A stretch of 40,798 bases of DNA from CAMXAS01 sp964442435 (lineage in GTDB: Bacteria; Bacteroidota; Bacteroidia; Bacteroidales; P3), in NCBI GenBank assembly GCA_964442435.1, contig CAYTZG010000016.1, positions 1-40,798 on the forward strand. The letters run 5' to 3'. Below are positions 33,601 to 40,798 of the stretch, in pieces. How positions within the stretch are numbered: position 1 is the first letter of the stretch; each line of letters starts with the position of its first letter. The position numbers were made by a program, and so were the translations under genes. The notes under the pieces are model-generated. The model searched no databases. It was not told the origin of the DNA and was given only the letters and a program-made list of their open reading frames with translations.

Positions 33601-35020
33601 TATGTTCGGCACGTTGGGTGGCGACCAAACCAAATTCAACCAATTGTATATCGATAATGTATCGGTAGCCGAACCTTGCGGCGCGGTGGCCGATCTGCAC
33701 CTGACGGCTTTGGACGAAACGACGGCGGTCGCGGCCTGGCGCGTTTATCCGAATGTAACGGCCTATAAGGTCACGGTGGTTGCGGCGGACGACGCGGCCG
33801 CCGAACCTGTCGTCGTCAATGTGCAGGCGCCGGAGGTGGAAATATCCGGCCTGACGGAGCAGACGGCTTATAAGCTGGCGGTAACCTATGTCTGCGGCGA
33901 TGACGAGTCGGCCAAGGCGGAAATCACGTTTACGACCGGCGGGGCGCCCTGCGATATACCGACAGATTTGGACGCCACGGAAATAACCCAGACGTCGGCC
34001 GTGCTTACGTGGTCGGGTGCCGCCGAAAACTATCAGCTCGAATTCAAGGAAGTTTCCGCTACGGCCTACACGTTGCGCGAGGTAACGGGAACGACTTGCC
34101 GGTTGACGAATCTCAATGCCGGTTCGTCCTATGTGTTCCGTGTACGGGCCGCGTGCAACGCTTTGGCCGGCGATATGTCCAACTGGAGCGAGACGGCCGC
34201 GTTCAGCACCCAATCCCTCACGTGTATCGCGCCCACCGGCATCGAAGTCAACCCGTCCTTCTCTTTGGCGGAAGTGACTTGGCAAGGCGACGCCGACAAC
34301 TATCAGATAGCCTGGCGTCGGGCGGGAGAAACCTCCATGCCTTGGACAACGGATTTTGTGGCCGGACAAGCTTTCACGATACGCGGGCTGCGGGCCGAAA
34401 CGATTTATCATGTGCGGCTGCGCAGCATCTGTGCGGTGGGCGATACGAGCGCCTATAGCGATGTCGTGGCGTTTACGACGATAGCGGAACCCGTATGCCC
34501 GTTGCCCACGCAGTTGCGCGTGGAAGACACGACGCTTACGTCGGCCAAGATGGTTTGGAACGGCAACGAACAGCATGAAGGTTATCTGTTCCGTTTCCGT
34601 GAAACCACGGTCACGGCTTGGGACAGCGTCAAGAATCTGACCGCCACCACCTATACGCTCGATAACCTGAAGGCCCGTACCGCCTATATCTGGTCGGTAA
34701 ACGCCATGTGCAGCGAGGGTCGGACGAGCGGTTGGGCGGCGGCCAACGAGTTCAGCACGTTTGGCGGCGCGGCCAATGAAGACGTGTTGCGCGCAGGCTT
34801 TGATTTGTATGCCGTCAACGGTCATATCAGCGTTCTGAACCGAAACGGCCTGTATGTATATACAATTGAAGTGTATGCGGTGGATGGCCGCAAGGTTGAC
34901 GGTTATACGGTCAATACGAACGAGAACGTGTTGCTGCCGGTATCGTTGAGCGGCACGCCGGCGGTGGTGGTTCTGCAGACCGAAGCCGGCCGCGTAGCGT
35001 ATAAGATACTCCTGCCGTAA
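30692..35020 (+). CDS. C2: giant FN3 / cleaved-adhesin-like T9SS cargo protein
   Basis: This 1442-residue paralogue of C1 has the same layout. A signal peptide is followed by an N-terminal beta-sandwich with FDRFMPTSEGYIALANG and an FN3-like segment with VMRPEGFRIDYD. Jelly-roll domains start at PFVDDFS (about 520) and PFEEDFS (about 785). Four FN3 domains start at about 995, 1086, 1178 and 1268, each opening with Cys (CGAV, CDIP, CIAP, CPLP). A sorting domain covers about 1362-1442 and ends YKILLP like C1. The last FN3 domains are very similar to those of C1, while the adhesin-like middle has diverged. The predicted location is the cell surface. Confidence 0.9.
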   Translation: MKRSIIIAIVLALCTVSLRAQYAAYYVFEATNGTAESVYTSLTGATELTGASGLPGVDFDNYAFISTTAVKAFDDMMSDETQAGFPIGFTFNYGNKDFDRFMPTSEGYIALANGQFKRSDILPVGNHFAPYAIGLRGTGTTYHGNGTEVAYQLEGEAGHRILSVEFRNFYYEKTGANVLQGGLNYTIRLYEEGGKIEFYFGSMVGSNGMSALSKVLFAIGLNVATDANPTAQNHTLHYRQPGGRNGDLDWNETTQVNYFPTAAQLMTNATIAEGTVWAFTKPAPCSAPVAAKPYISVMRPEGFRIDYDLTDVEADGFVTFISEQPLADDAQLEDGSIYNVLDWWGPAMCVGTEPMDAEELYSETPKISSGTEYHVYTWLYNERCAGVRAYGPRGEALRLTAPELSMTYKDDQIALFPKGEDTLAVLVTSVYGAKDMNNVMANVGRFGIPTASQQVGDTVWTVDGEFGGILVYKNLQPAAAFTYAEPLKSYTNYHFAAFRRNADGLYASAFAQADTLTAPVIPFVDDFSNTIPSQTPVLYIGEEFVKNKQSGCLEASIASKSVGTGTVLNLETPELLFPAASDARLILDYNYTVARGVNMQTPSLKAEDYAGNNGIRFSISADGVEWTQVDSITKTNPDLFASDDEWKQRYITLPGFRGQRCRVRIEVTGEELENVGTIKIRTLSIVEKPDCDAPLSVSLTAGTVIADSASLAWVPFDAEQTQGTVAYRLATGNDWVLLCETDQTALRVGGLPNRTDVVLGVKTRCTGGAESVYTTSEAFLTGYQMPFEEDFSKPDTRQQKDGAIVYVLPEGWATSTDGISANGSLDLATDARMWFDAPIVDWETHLAYNPEVAGNNAVRLGSALYTPESWIVLPPFILPETHTAAVGFDAALLHSETFAAATAATIAADAKLIVYATEMTGADKLTSQTFTANDIILTVDAAGLAEIGSLKRLEASLGQLSGKVRVGICYMFGTLGGDQTKFNQLYIDNVSVAEPCGAVADLHLTALDETTAVAAWRVYPNVTAYKVTVVAADDAAAEPVVVNVQAPEVEISGLTEQTAYKLAVTYVCGDDESAKAEITFTTGGAPCDIPTDLDATEITQTSAVLTWSGAAENYQLEFKEVSATAYTLREVTGTTCRLTNLNAGSSYVFRVRAACNALAGDMSNWSETAAFSTQSLTCIAPTGIEVNPSFSLAEVTWQGDADNYQIAWRRAGETSMPWTTDFVAGQAFTIRGLRAETIYHVRLRSICAVGDTSAYSDVVAFTTIAEPVCPLPTQLRVEDTTLTSAKMVWNGNEQHEGYLFRFRETTVTAWDSVKNLTATTYTLDNLKARTAYIWSVNAMCSEGRTSGWAAANEFSTFGGAANEDVLRAGFDLYAVNGHISVLNRNGLYVYTIEVYAVDGRKVDGYTVNTNENVLLPVSLSGTPAVVVLQTEAGRVAYKILLP

Positions 35021-35047
35021 CTGACGGACGGAAGCGGCCGTTAAGCA

Positions 35048-35083
35048 GAAGGGGGAACCGCTTGGCGGTTCCCCCTTCCTTTT
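35048..35083. terminator. Terminator T2 of cassette 2 (possibly bidirectional)
   Basis: GAAGGGGGAACCGC (35048-35061) pairs perfectly with GCGGTTCCCCCTTC (35065-35078) around a 3-base loop, followed by CTTTTT. It lies between converging genes and may also stop the minus-strand operon. It is almost the same as the terminator of cassette 1. Confidence 0.9.
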
Positions 35084-35104
35084 TGCCGTCGGTCTGCAAC
35101 GTGC

Positions 35105-35860
35105 TTACAGCACCTTGTGGAACTGGCTTGAGTTGGCCTGCGCCGTGGGCATGATGACCATGTCGTTGATGTTGACGTGGGCCGGCAAGAGCACGCAGTA
35201 GGCGATGGCGTCGGCGATATCGGCGGCCGTAAGCGGTGTAAAGCCTTGATAAACCTTGTCGGCACGTTCGGCGTCCCCCTTGAAGCGCACGAGCGAGAAT
35301 TCGGTTTCCACCGCGCCCGGACAGATTTGCGTCACCTTGATGCCGTAAGGCAGCAAGTCCTGCCGCATTCCCTTGCTCAACGCGTCCACGCCGTGTTTGG
35401 TGGCGCAATAGACATTGCCGTTCAGATAGGCTTCCTTGCCGGCAATCGAGCCGAGGTTGACCACATGGCCCTTGCGGCGCGCCGTCATCCACGGCAATAC
35501 GACGCGGCTCACGTAGAGCAACCCCTTGATGTTGGTGTCTATCATGCGTTCCCAGTCGTCCACGACGCCCTCCTGCAACGGGTTCAAGCCCACGGCGAGG
35601 CCGGCGTTGTTCACGAGCACGTCTATGGCTTTCCAGGCCTCCGGCAGGCCGTTCAGCGCCGTTTCCACGACCTGTTTGTCGCGCACGTCGAAGCAGAGCG
35701 GCAAAACCTCCGTCTTGGCTTTCATCGCTTCGGCCACCGCTTTCAGCTTGTCTTCGCGGCGACCCGTCACGATGAGTTTGTAACCTTCGGCGGCCAGCCG
35801 TTCGGCCGTCGCCCGTCCGATGCCCGACGTTACGCCGGTAATCAATGCAATCTTTTCCAT
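35105..35860 (-). CDS. SDR-family oxidoreductase (YdfG-like)
   Basis: This is a 251-residue classical short-chain dehydrogenase/reductase. The cofactor loop is TGVTSGIG (8-15). NNAG (84-87) and the active residues Ser138, Tyr151 and Lys155 (YCATK) are all present. Arg residues after the second strand (TGRRED) favour NADP(H). Overall it resembles the YdfG-type 3-hydroxy acid/serine dehydrogenases, but the substrate cannot be fixed. It is the last gene of the minus-strand series, 15 bases after thyA. Confidence 0.92.
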   Translation of the reverse strand: MEKIALITGVTSGIGRATAERLAAEGYKLIVTGRREDKLKAVAEAMKAKTEVLPLCFDVRDKQVVETALNGLPEAWKAIDVLVNNAGLAVGLNPLQEGVVDDWERMIDTNIKGLLYVSRVVLPWMTARRKGHVVNLGSIAGKEAYLNGNVYCATKHGVDALSKGMRQDLLPYGIKVTQICPGAVETEFSLVRFKGDAERADKVYQGFTPLTAADIADAIAYCVLLPAHVNINDMVIMPTAQANSSQFHKVL

Positions 35861-35875
35861 AATCGATAGGTTTTG

Positions 35876-36670
35876 CTATACCGCCACGTCCGCCTTGATG
35901 TGCGGGTGCGCCTGATAGTTCAGGATGCGGATGTCTTCGTAAGTAAAATCGTCCAGGTTGCGCACGTCGGGGTTCAGTTCCAAGGTCGGCAGCGGGAACG
36001 GCGTCCGCGTCAGTTGCAGCCGCGCCTGCTCCAAGTGGTTCGAATACAGGTGCGCGTCGCCGAGCGTATGGACGAACGTGCCCGGCTTGAGGCCGCATAC
36101 CTGCGCCACCATCGCCGTCAGGAGCGCGTATGACGCAATGTTGAACGGCACGCCCAAAAAGACGTCGCCGCTCCGTTGATAGAGCTGGCACGAGAGCCGT
36201 CCCTCCGTTACGTAGAACTGAAAGAACGCATGGCAGGGCGGCAACGCCATCTTGTCCACCTCCGCGGGGTTCCAGGCCGACACCATGAGCCGGCGCGAGT
36301 CGGGCGTTTCGCGGATTTGCCGCACCACCTCTTTGATTTGGTCTATCGTGTGGCCGTCGGGCCCGGCCCAGCTGCGCCACTGCTTGCCGTACACCGGGCC
36401 GAGGTCGCCGTTTGCGTCGGCCCACTCGTCCCAAATCGTCACGCCGTGGTCGTGCAGATAGCGGATGTTCGTGTCGCCCTTGAGCATCCACAGCAGTTCG
36501 TAAAAGATGGAGCGCGTATGCAGTTTCTTGGTCGTCAGCAGCGGAAAGCCCTCCGAGAGGTCAAACCGCATCTGATAGCCGAAGTAGCTGAGCGTGCCGG
36601 TACCCGTCCGGTCCGTTTTCCGAACGCCTTGTTCGAGAATCGTGCGCAGTAAATCCAGATATGCTTTCAT
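35876..36670 (-). CDS. thyA: Thymidylate synthase
   Basis: This 264-residue protein has the same length as the E. coli enzyme and makes dTMP from dUMP and methylene-tetrahydrofolate. The nucleophile is Cys146 in ALPPCHAFFQFYV. RTGTGTLS near the start binds the phosphate, and QRSGDVFLGVPFNIASYALL and HLYSNHLEQ are present. The start is ATG 36670; an open frame upstream lies within the preceding gene. The start overlaps the MBL-fold stop as ATGA. No dihydrofolate reductase gene follows; the SDR gene takes the next position. Confidence 0.97.
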   Translation of the reverse strand: MKAYLDLLRTILEQGVRKTDRTGTGTLSYFGYQMRFDLSEGFPLLTTKKLHTRSIFYELLWMLKGDTNIRYLHDHGVTIWDEWADANGDLGPVYGKQWRSWAGPDGHTIDQIKEVVRQIRETPDSRRLMVSAWNPAEVDKMALPPCHAFFQFYVTEGRLSCQLYQRSGDVFLGVPFNIASYALLTAMVAQVCGLKPGTFVHTLGDAHLYSNHLEQARLQLTRTPFPLPTLELNPDVRNLDDFTYEDIRILNYQAHPHIKADVAV

Positions 36671-37458
36671 AATGTCAATTGTAGTGTCAGTCCGTCGTAA
36701 GCCGGCCTTATGTTTTCGGGCAGTTCGCGGCACAGCGCCTCGTGTTCCAGTGCATGGCTGATATGGGTCAGGTAGGCCTGTTCCGGTTGGATGTCGTTGA
36801 TGAATGCCATGGCCTGATCCAACGTGAAATGCGAGGGATGTGCCTCCCGCCGCAGCGCGTTCACCACCAGGATGCGGCAGCCGCGGATGAGGTCGGCCGA
36901 TTCGGCGCTGATTTCACTCGCGTCCGTGATGTAGCAGAAGTCGCCGATGCGGAAGGCCGCGATGTCCATCAGGTAGTGGCGTATGGCAATCGCCTGCACC
37001 GACAGCCCCTCCACGCGGAAAGGCGCGGCGTTGGTCTCAATCTCGTTCATCACGAACTGCGGGGCGCCGGGGTAGGGATGCGCCTCAAACGCATAGGGAA
37101 AGTTCTCCCTTACGCCTTGCAGCGTGTGCGCCGTGCCGTAGAGCGGCATCGGACGCGGCGGCGCATAGCGGGCGTAATAATTGTAGGGGCGCACGTCGTC
37201 CAGGCCGCCGATATGGTCGCGGTGGGGATGGGTCAGCAGGATGGCGTCCAAGCGGTCCACGCCCGCGCCCAGCATCTGTTCGCGGAAGTTGGGCCCCGCG
37301 TCTATGGCCACGGCCTTGTCCCCGTAGCGGATGAGGCCGGCCGTGCGCAGCCGTTTGTTCTTGGGGTTGGTTGAGTTGCAGACTTCACAATGGCATCCGA
37401 TAATCGGCACGCCTTGCGAGGTGCCCGTTCCGAGAAACGTGAATTCGGCCGTTTTCAT
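36667..37458 (-). CDS. MBL-fold metallohydrolase, PhnP-like
   Basis: This 263-residue protein starts with the PhnP-type FLGTGTSQGVPIIGCHCEVC, with Cys22, Cys24 and Cys27 as a possible structural zinc site. The metal-binding HxHxDH is His77, His79, Asp81 and His82 (THPHRDHIGG). YITDASEIS and YLTHISHALEHE supply later metal ligands. This group includes phosphodiesterases acting on cyclic phosphates and related substrates. No phosphonate genes are nearby, so the substrate is open. It lies between lpxH (13-base gap) and thyA (4-base overlap). Confidence 0.92.
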   Translation of the reverse strand: MKTAEFTFLGTGTSQGVPIIGCHCEVCNSTNPKNKRLRTAGLIRYGDKAVAIDAGPNFREQMLGAGVDRLDAILLTHPHRDHIGGLDDVRPYNYYARYAPPRPMPLYGTAHTLQGVRENFPYAFEAHPYPGAPQFVMNEIETNAAPFRVEGLSVQAIAIRHYLMDIAAFRIGDFCYITDASEISAESADLIRGCRILVVNALRREAHPSHFTLDQAMAFINDIQPEQAYLTHISHALEHEALCRELPENIRPAYDGLTLQLTL

Positions 37459-37471
37459 CGTGTTGAACGCA

Positions 37472-38302
37472 TTAAAAATGTTTTTCGGTGCATTCCCCTT
37501 GCAGTTGCAGGGTCTGTCCGTCGTAAACGCCGTAAGAGAAATATTGCAGCCAGTCGCCCGCGTTCAGATACTGACAGTCGGTTGGCGTATTTTCGTCCAA
37601 GGCCTTTATCGGTACCAATTGCGGCCAGTGGCGGTGGGCGAAGATAAAATAGCGGATGTCGGGCTCCTCGTCTAACGTTTCCCGCATGAAATAGGTCAGG
37701 TTCTCGTTTTTCTTGGTTTCGTAGGCCTTGCGGTCGGTCTTGAGTTCGTCGGCCTTGCGGCTGCGGCGCGAAAAGCCGCTGGCCAGCACATAGCCCGTCC
37801 ACGGGTGCAGCATGGCAAACAGGCTGCGGCTCCAACGGGCGGTAAACAGCCGTTTGATGAACTTGTAGCCCTTGTCGTCGGGCCCCAAGCCGTCGCCGTG
37901 GCCGAGATAGAACTTAACGCCGTCCACCCACAGCCGCGCGTTCCGTTCGCACACGCGCAGGCCGAGTTCCTGCTGGAAGTAGTTGCGCACCCACGTGTCG
38001 TGGTTGCCGCAGAAGAAAAAGACGGGGATGCCCTTGTCGGTCAGCCGCGCCAGCGTTCCGAACAGACGGACGAAGCCTTTGGGCACCACATGGCGGTATT
38101 CGAACCAGTAGTCGAAAACGTCGCCGAGCAGGAACAGGGCGCCCATCTCCGCCTCGTGCGCCTCTATCCACGCGATGACCTTGCGTTCGCGTTCGCGGCT
38201 CTTGTCGTAAGCGGGCGAGCCGAGGTGGAAGTCGGAAGCGAAGAACAGTTTTTTGCCCGCTTCCAGTTTAAGGTCGATATGGTCTACTTGTATCTCTTTC
38301 AT
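37472..38302 (-). CDS. lpxH: UDP-2,3-diacylglucosamine hydrolase
   Basis: This 276-residue calcineurin-type metallophosphoesterase has the expected motif series: DFH (Asp24, His26), GDVFD (Asp61, Asp64), GNHD (Asn100, His101) and GHGD (His135). A late HRH (FAHRHW) takes the place of the usual GHTH. WFEYR and the later tract YVLASGFSRRSRK fit LpxH rather than other phosphoesterases. It cleaves UDP-2,3-diacylglucosamine to lipid X in lipid A synthesis at the inner membrane face. The start is ATG 38302, overlapping the previous stop as ATGA; the longer open frame lies within the upstream gene. Confidence 0.9.
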   Translation of the reverse strand: MKEIQVDHIDLKLEAGKKLFFASDFHLGSPAYDKSRERERKVIAWIEAHEAEMGALFLLGDVFDYWFEYRHVVPKGFVRLFGTLARLTDKGIPVFFFCGNHDTWVRNYFQQELGLRVCERNARLWVDGVKFYLGHGDGLGPDDKGYKFIKRLFTARWSRSLFAMLHPWTGYVLASGFSRRSRKADELKTDRKAYETKKNENLTYFMRETLDEEPDIRYFIFAHRHWPQLVPIKALDENTPTDCQYLNAGDWLQYFSYGVYDGQTLQLQGECTEKHF

Positions 38303-39120
38303 GGTTGCGTTTGCGTTGCGGCCTGTAGCCGTTGCAGTTGTTCCAAGCGTTCTATGTTGTTCGAAAAACGGTTTACGTGCGCGTTGTCCGGCAGGGCACA
38401 CCGCATGGCGGAAGCCCAATCGGAGAGGATGCGGAGGTCGGCTGTGTCCCGCGCGTCGAACAGCGGACGGTTGCCGAACGGCAGCTGGGCCAGATAAACC
38501 GGTATCAGCGTGTTCGGGTAGCGTGCCGCCAGCCGGATGCTTTCGGCTTTGTGCGCGCGGTAGTGGTCGTCAAGACTCTCTACAAGCGAGTCGTATATAT
38601 GGCGGGCGTCGGCCTCATAGCGCACGCTGAGCCAGTAGTCGGCCGCCTCGCGGTTCAGCCGTTCGGCCGCCTGTTGCGCCCGCTGGAACGGCAGGATATG
38701 CAGGCTGTCGGCCGCGCCCGCCGCGTCGGTCACGTGCGCGCTGCCCACCAAGTCGGCGTAGTCGGCCTCCACCTTCAGCGCGCCGCCCACGGCGGGAAAC
38801 AGCACCAAAGGCGCGGGCGTGCCCGCCGTGTCGGCCTCCGTCTGCAACGCAAACAGGCTCAGGCTGTCGTTCCCGAAGCGGAACCGCCCTTGGCCGCGCT
38901 TATCCAAGCGGATGGCCGCTATCGTCACCGTGCCCGTATTGGCGCGCAGTTCGTAGAGGGTCAGCATCCGTTCCGCGCCCCCGTGCAGACAGACTTCCAC
39001 CGTCGTCCGCTCCGGAGCCGCGCGCCGGCATCCCATGCCGAGGCCGCATAGCCATGCGGCCGCGAAGGCCGCCATGCCCCAGGCCGAGCACCGCTTTATC
39101 GCTTGCACAAAGCGTTTCAT
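38299..39120 (-). CDS. DUF4369-like lipoprotein
   Basis: This protein has 273 residues from ATG 39120. An N-terminal hydrophobic segment ends GLGMGCRRA, an imperfect lipobox with a probable lipidated Cys near residue 31. A beta-rich part follows (TVTIAAIRLDKRGQGRFRF), resembling the DUF4369 domain that precedes thioredoxin-like domains in Bacteroidales proteins. Here no thioredoxin CxxC follows; instead there is a helical region (about 140-270) with many charged residues. It sits between glnS and lpxH, with ATGA overlaps on both sides. The function is unknown. An envelope location is likely. Confidence 0.75.
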   Translation of the reverse strand: MKRFVQAIKRCSAWGMAAFAAAWLCGLGMGCRRAAPERTTVEVCLHGGAERMLTLYELRANTGTVTIAAIRLDKRGQGRFRFGNDSLSLFALQTEADTAGTPAPLVLFPAVGGALKVEADYADLVGSAHVTDAAGAADSLHILPFQRAQQAAERLNREAADYWLSVRYEADARHIYDSLVESLDDHYRAHKAESIRLAARYPNTLIPVYLAQLPFGNRPLFDARDTADLRILSDWASAMRCALPDNAHVNRFSNNIERLEQLQRLQAATQTQP

Positions 39121-40798
39121 GCCTTTGCGTTCTCTTTCGCCCACGTGTCTTTAAGCCCCACGGTCTTGTTGAAAATCAGGCGGCCTTCGCGCGCGGCGTC
39201 CGGGTCCACGTTGAAGTAGCCCAGACGTTCGAACTGGAAGTGGTCCAGCGGGCGGGCGTCGGCGAGGAAAGCCTCCACCTTGCAGTGGTTCTTGATTTCC
39301 AACGAGTCGGGGTTGAGGTTATCGAGAAACGTCTTGCCCTCTTCCACCTCGTCGGGCGTGGGCGTGTTGAACAGCCGGTCAAAGACGCGCACTTCGGCGT
39401 CCAAGGCGTGCGCGGCCGACACCCAGTGCAGCGTGCCTTTCACCTTGCGGCCGTCGGGCGAGTTGCCGCCCTTGGAGGCCGGGTCATACGTGCAGTGGAT
39501 TTCCGTGATGTTGCCGGCGGCGTCTTTCACCACGTCGGTGCAACGCACGAAATAGGCGTAGCGCAACCGCACCTCCGTGCCCGGCGAGAGACGGAAATAT
39601 TTTTTGGGCGGGTTCTCCATAAAGTCCTCGCGTTCGATATACAGCTCGCGCGAGAACGTCACCTTGCGCGTGCCCATCGTCGGGTCTTCGGGGTTGTTGA
39701 CGGCTTCCAGCTCCTCGGTCTGTCCTTCGGGGTAGTTCGTAATGACCACCTTGACCGGGTCAAGCACCGCCATCACGCGCTGCGCCTTCTTGTTGAGGTC
39801 TTCGCGCACGCACCATTCCAGCAGCGATACGTCAATCGTGTTGTCGCGTTTGGCCACGCCGATTTTGTCGGCGAACAGGCGGATGGAGGCCGGCGTGTAG
39901 CCGCGTCGCCTTAAGCCCGAAATCGTCGGCATACGCGGGTCGTCCCAACCCATGACGTGTTTCTCCTGCACGAGTTGCAGCAGCTTGCGCTTGCTCATGA
40001 CCGTATAGCTGAGGTTGAGCCGCGCGAACTCAATCTGTTGGGGCGCGTGGATTTTCAGCGTGGCGATGAACCAGTCGTAAAGCGGGCGGTGCACTTCAAA
40101 TTCGAGCGTGCAGATCGAGTGCGTGATGCCCTCTATCGAGTCGCTTTCGCCGTGGGCGTAGTCGTACATCGGGTAGATGCACCATTTGTTGCCCGTGCGG
40201 TGGTGGTCCTGATGGATGATGCGGTACATGATGGGGTCGCGCATATGCATATTGGGCGAGGCCAGGTCTATTTTGGCGCGCAGCGTCTTGGCGCCGTTCG
40301 GGAATTCGCCCTTGCGCATCCGTTCAAACAGGTCGAGGTTCTCTTCCACGGAGCGGTCACGGTAGGGGCTGGGACGTCCCGGCTGCGTCGTCGTGCCGCG
40401 GTATTCGGAGGCCTCCTCCTGACTCAGGTCGCAGACGTAGGCTTTGCCCTCCTTGATGAGTTGCACGGCCCATTCGTACAGCTGTTCGAAATAGTCGGAC
40501 GCATAGTATTCCGCATCCCACTTGAAGCCGAGCCATTTGATGTCTTCCTTGATGGAGTCCACGTATTCGGTGTCTTCCTTCGTGGGGTTCGTGTCGTCGA
40601 AACGGAGGTTCGTCTTGCCGCCGTATTTCTGCGCGATGCCGAAGTTGAGGCAGATGGATTTGGCGTGCCCGATGTGCAGGTAGCCGTTGGGTTCCGGCGG
40701 AAAGCGCGTATGCACGCGGCTGCCGTTCTTGCCGGAGGCCAGATCCTTTTCAATGATTTCTTCGATGAAGTTCAGCGAACGTTCGGCCGCTACCGGCG
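39117..40798 (-). CDS. glnS: Glutaminyl-tRNA synthetase (5' end beyond window)
   Basis: About 560 codons are visible. The frame stays open past the right edge (FIEEIIEKDLASGKNG before the catalytic core), so the true start is outside the window. The GTG at 40715 is internal. Class I motifs are PPEPNGYLHIGHAKS (HIGH) and VMSKRKLL (KMSKS-like). NGYLHIGH and the C-terminal anticodon-binding beta barrels (LYIEREDFMENPPKKYFRLS) mark GlnRS rather than GluRS. It charges tRNA-Gln with glutamine in the cytoplasm. It is the first visible gene of a six-gene minus-strand series. Confidence 0.97.
   Translation of the reverse strand, partial: PVAAERSLNFIEEIIEKDLASGKNGSRVHTRFPPEPNGYLHIGHAKSICLNFGIAQKYGGKTNLRFDDTNPTKEDTEYVDSIKEDIKWLGFKWDAEYYASDYFEQLYEWAVQLIKEGKAYVCDLSQEEASEYRGTTTQPGRPSPYRDRSVEENLDLFERMRKGEFPNGAKTLRAKIDLASPNMHMRDPIMYRIIHQDHHRTGNKWCIYPMYDYAHGESDSIEGITHSICTLEFEVHRPLYDWFIATLKIHAPQQIEFARLNLSYTVMSKRKLLQLVQEKHVMGWDDPRMPTISGLRRRGYTPASIRLFADKIGVAKRDNTIDVSLLEWCVREDLNKKAQRVMAVLDPVKVVITNYPEGQTEELEAVNNPEDPTMGTRKVTFSRELYIEREDFMENPPKKYFRLSPGTEVRLRYAYFVRCTDVVKDAAGNITEIHCTYDPASKGGNSPDGRKVKGTLHWVSAAHALDAEVRVFDRLFNTPTPDEVEEGKTFLDNLNPDSLEIKNHCKVEAFLADARPLDHFQFERLGYFNVDPDAAREGRLIFNKTVGLKDTWAKENAKA

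Noticed and set aside
33149..34825. 558-codon minus-strand frame within the C2 gene
   Set aside because: Antisense to clear FN3 domains; similar shadows occur opposite A1, A2 and B2.
34911..36491. 526-codon minus-strand frame spanning SDR and thyA
   Set aside because: It is another frame of the same strand over two well-defined genes and crosses a terminator.

Overview
The window looks like chromosomal DNA from an uncultured or little-studied member of the Bacteroidales (Bacteroidota). Four things suggest this. Several genes carry the Bacteroidota-type promoter pair (TTTG, about 20 bases, then TAnnTTTG). Shine-Dalgarno sequences are poor. Six secreted proteins plus one frameshifted gene end in type IX secretion system (T9SS) sorting domains. 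The housekeeping genes are a typical Bacteroidales mix: a methylmalonyl-CoA decarboxylase/carboxyltransferase subunit, a PPi-type phosphofructokinase, GlnRS and LpxH. The DNA is GC-rich, which produces many long false ORFs opposite real genes. No rRNA, tRNA, CRISPR array or insertion sequence was recognised.

Layout. 1-2434 (minus): an acyl-CoA carboxyltransferase, a biotin carrier and a DUF486 membrane protein. 2768-2953 (plus): a tiny acidic lipoprotein. 3026-6580 (minus): a stand-alone riboflavin kinase domain, SppA, a DUF58 protein and thioredoxin. 6738-9051 (plus): an alpha/beta hydrolase and CstA. 9126-10421 (plus): an AT-richer DUF4143 ATPase with repeats at its promoter. 10505-15103 (plus): phosphofructokinase, an S9 peptidase and a cobalamin adenosyltransferase. 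15172-15699 (minus): a small secreted protein. 15826-16824 (plus): a family 2 glycosyltransferase. 17107-35020 (plus): two large T9SS cargo cassettes. 35105-40798 (minus): a tightly coupled housekeeping series of glnS (cut by the window edge), a DUF4369-like lipoprotein, lpxH, an MBL-fold hydrolase, thyA and an SDR.

The centre of interest is 17.0-35.1 kb. It holds two paralogous transcription units with the gene order A (secreted repeat protein, probably propeller-like), B (Omp28-like thioredoxin-fold protein with CxxC) and C (giant FN3/cleaved-adhesin-like protein). Each protein has a signal peptide and a T9SS C-terminal domain. B and C are coupled by an ATGA overlap in both units, and both units end in a near-identical long hairpin terminator. 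Both are preceded by a shared leader with 11-bp-phased GTAGT repeats just upstream of a candidate promoter. Unit 1 has an extra first gene (B0), another Omp28-like protein. It is broken by a one-unit shift in an (AT)6 tract, which could be a phase-variable switch, a decayed gene or a sequencing error. I infer that these encode a co-secreted surface complex under shared control; its function is unknown.

Elsewhere, the carboxyltransferase and biotin carrier (propionate/methylmalonyl-CoA metabolism) and the adenosyltransferase (supplying AdoCbl, for example to methylmalonyl-CoA mutase) plausibly serve one pathway, although they are not in one operon.
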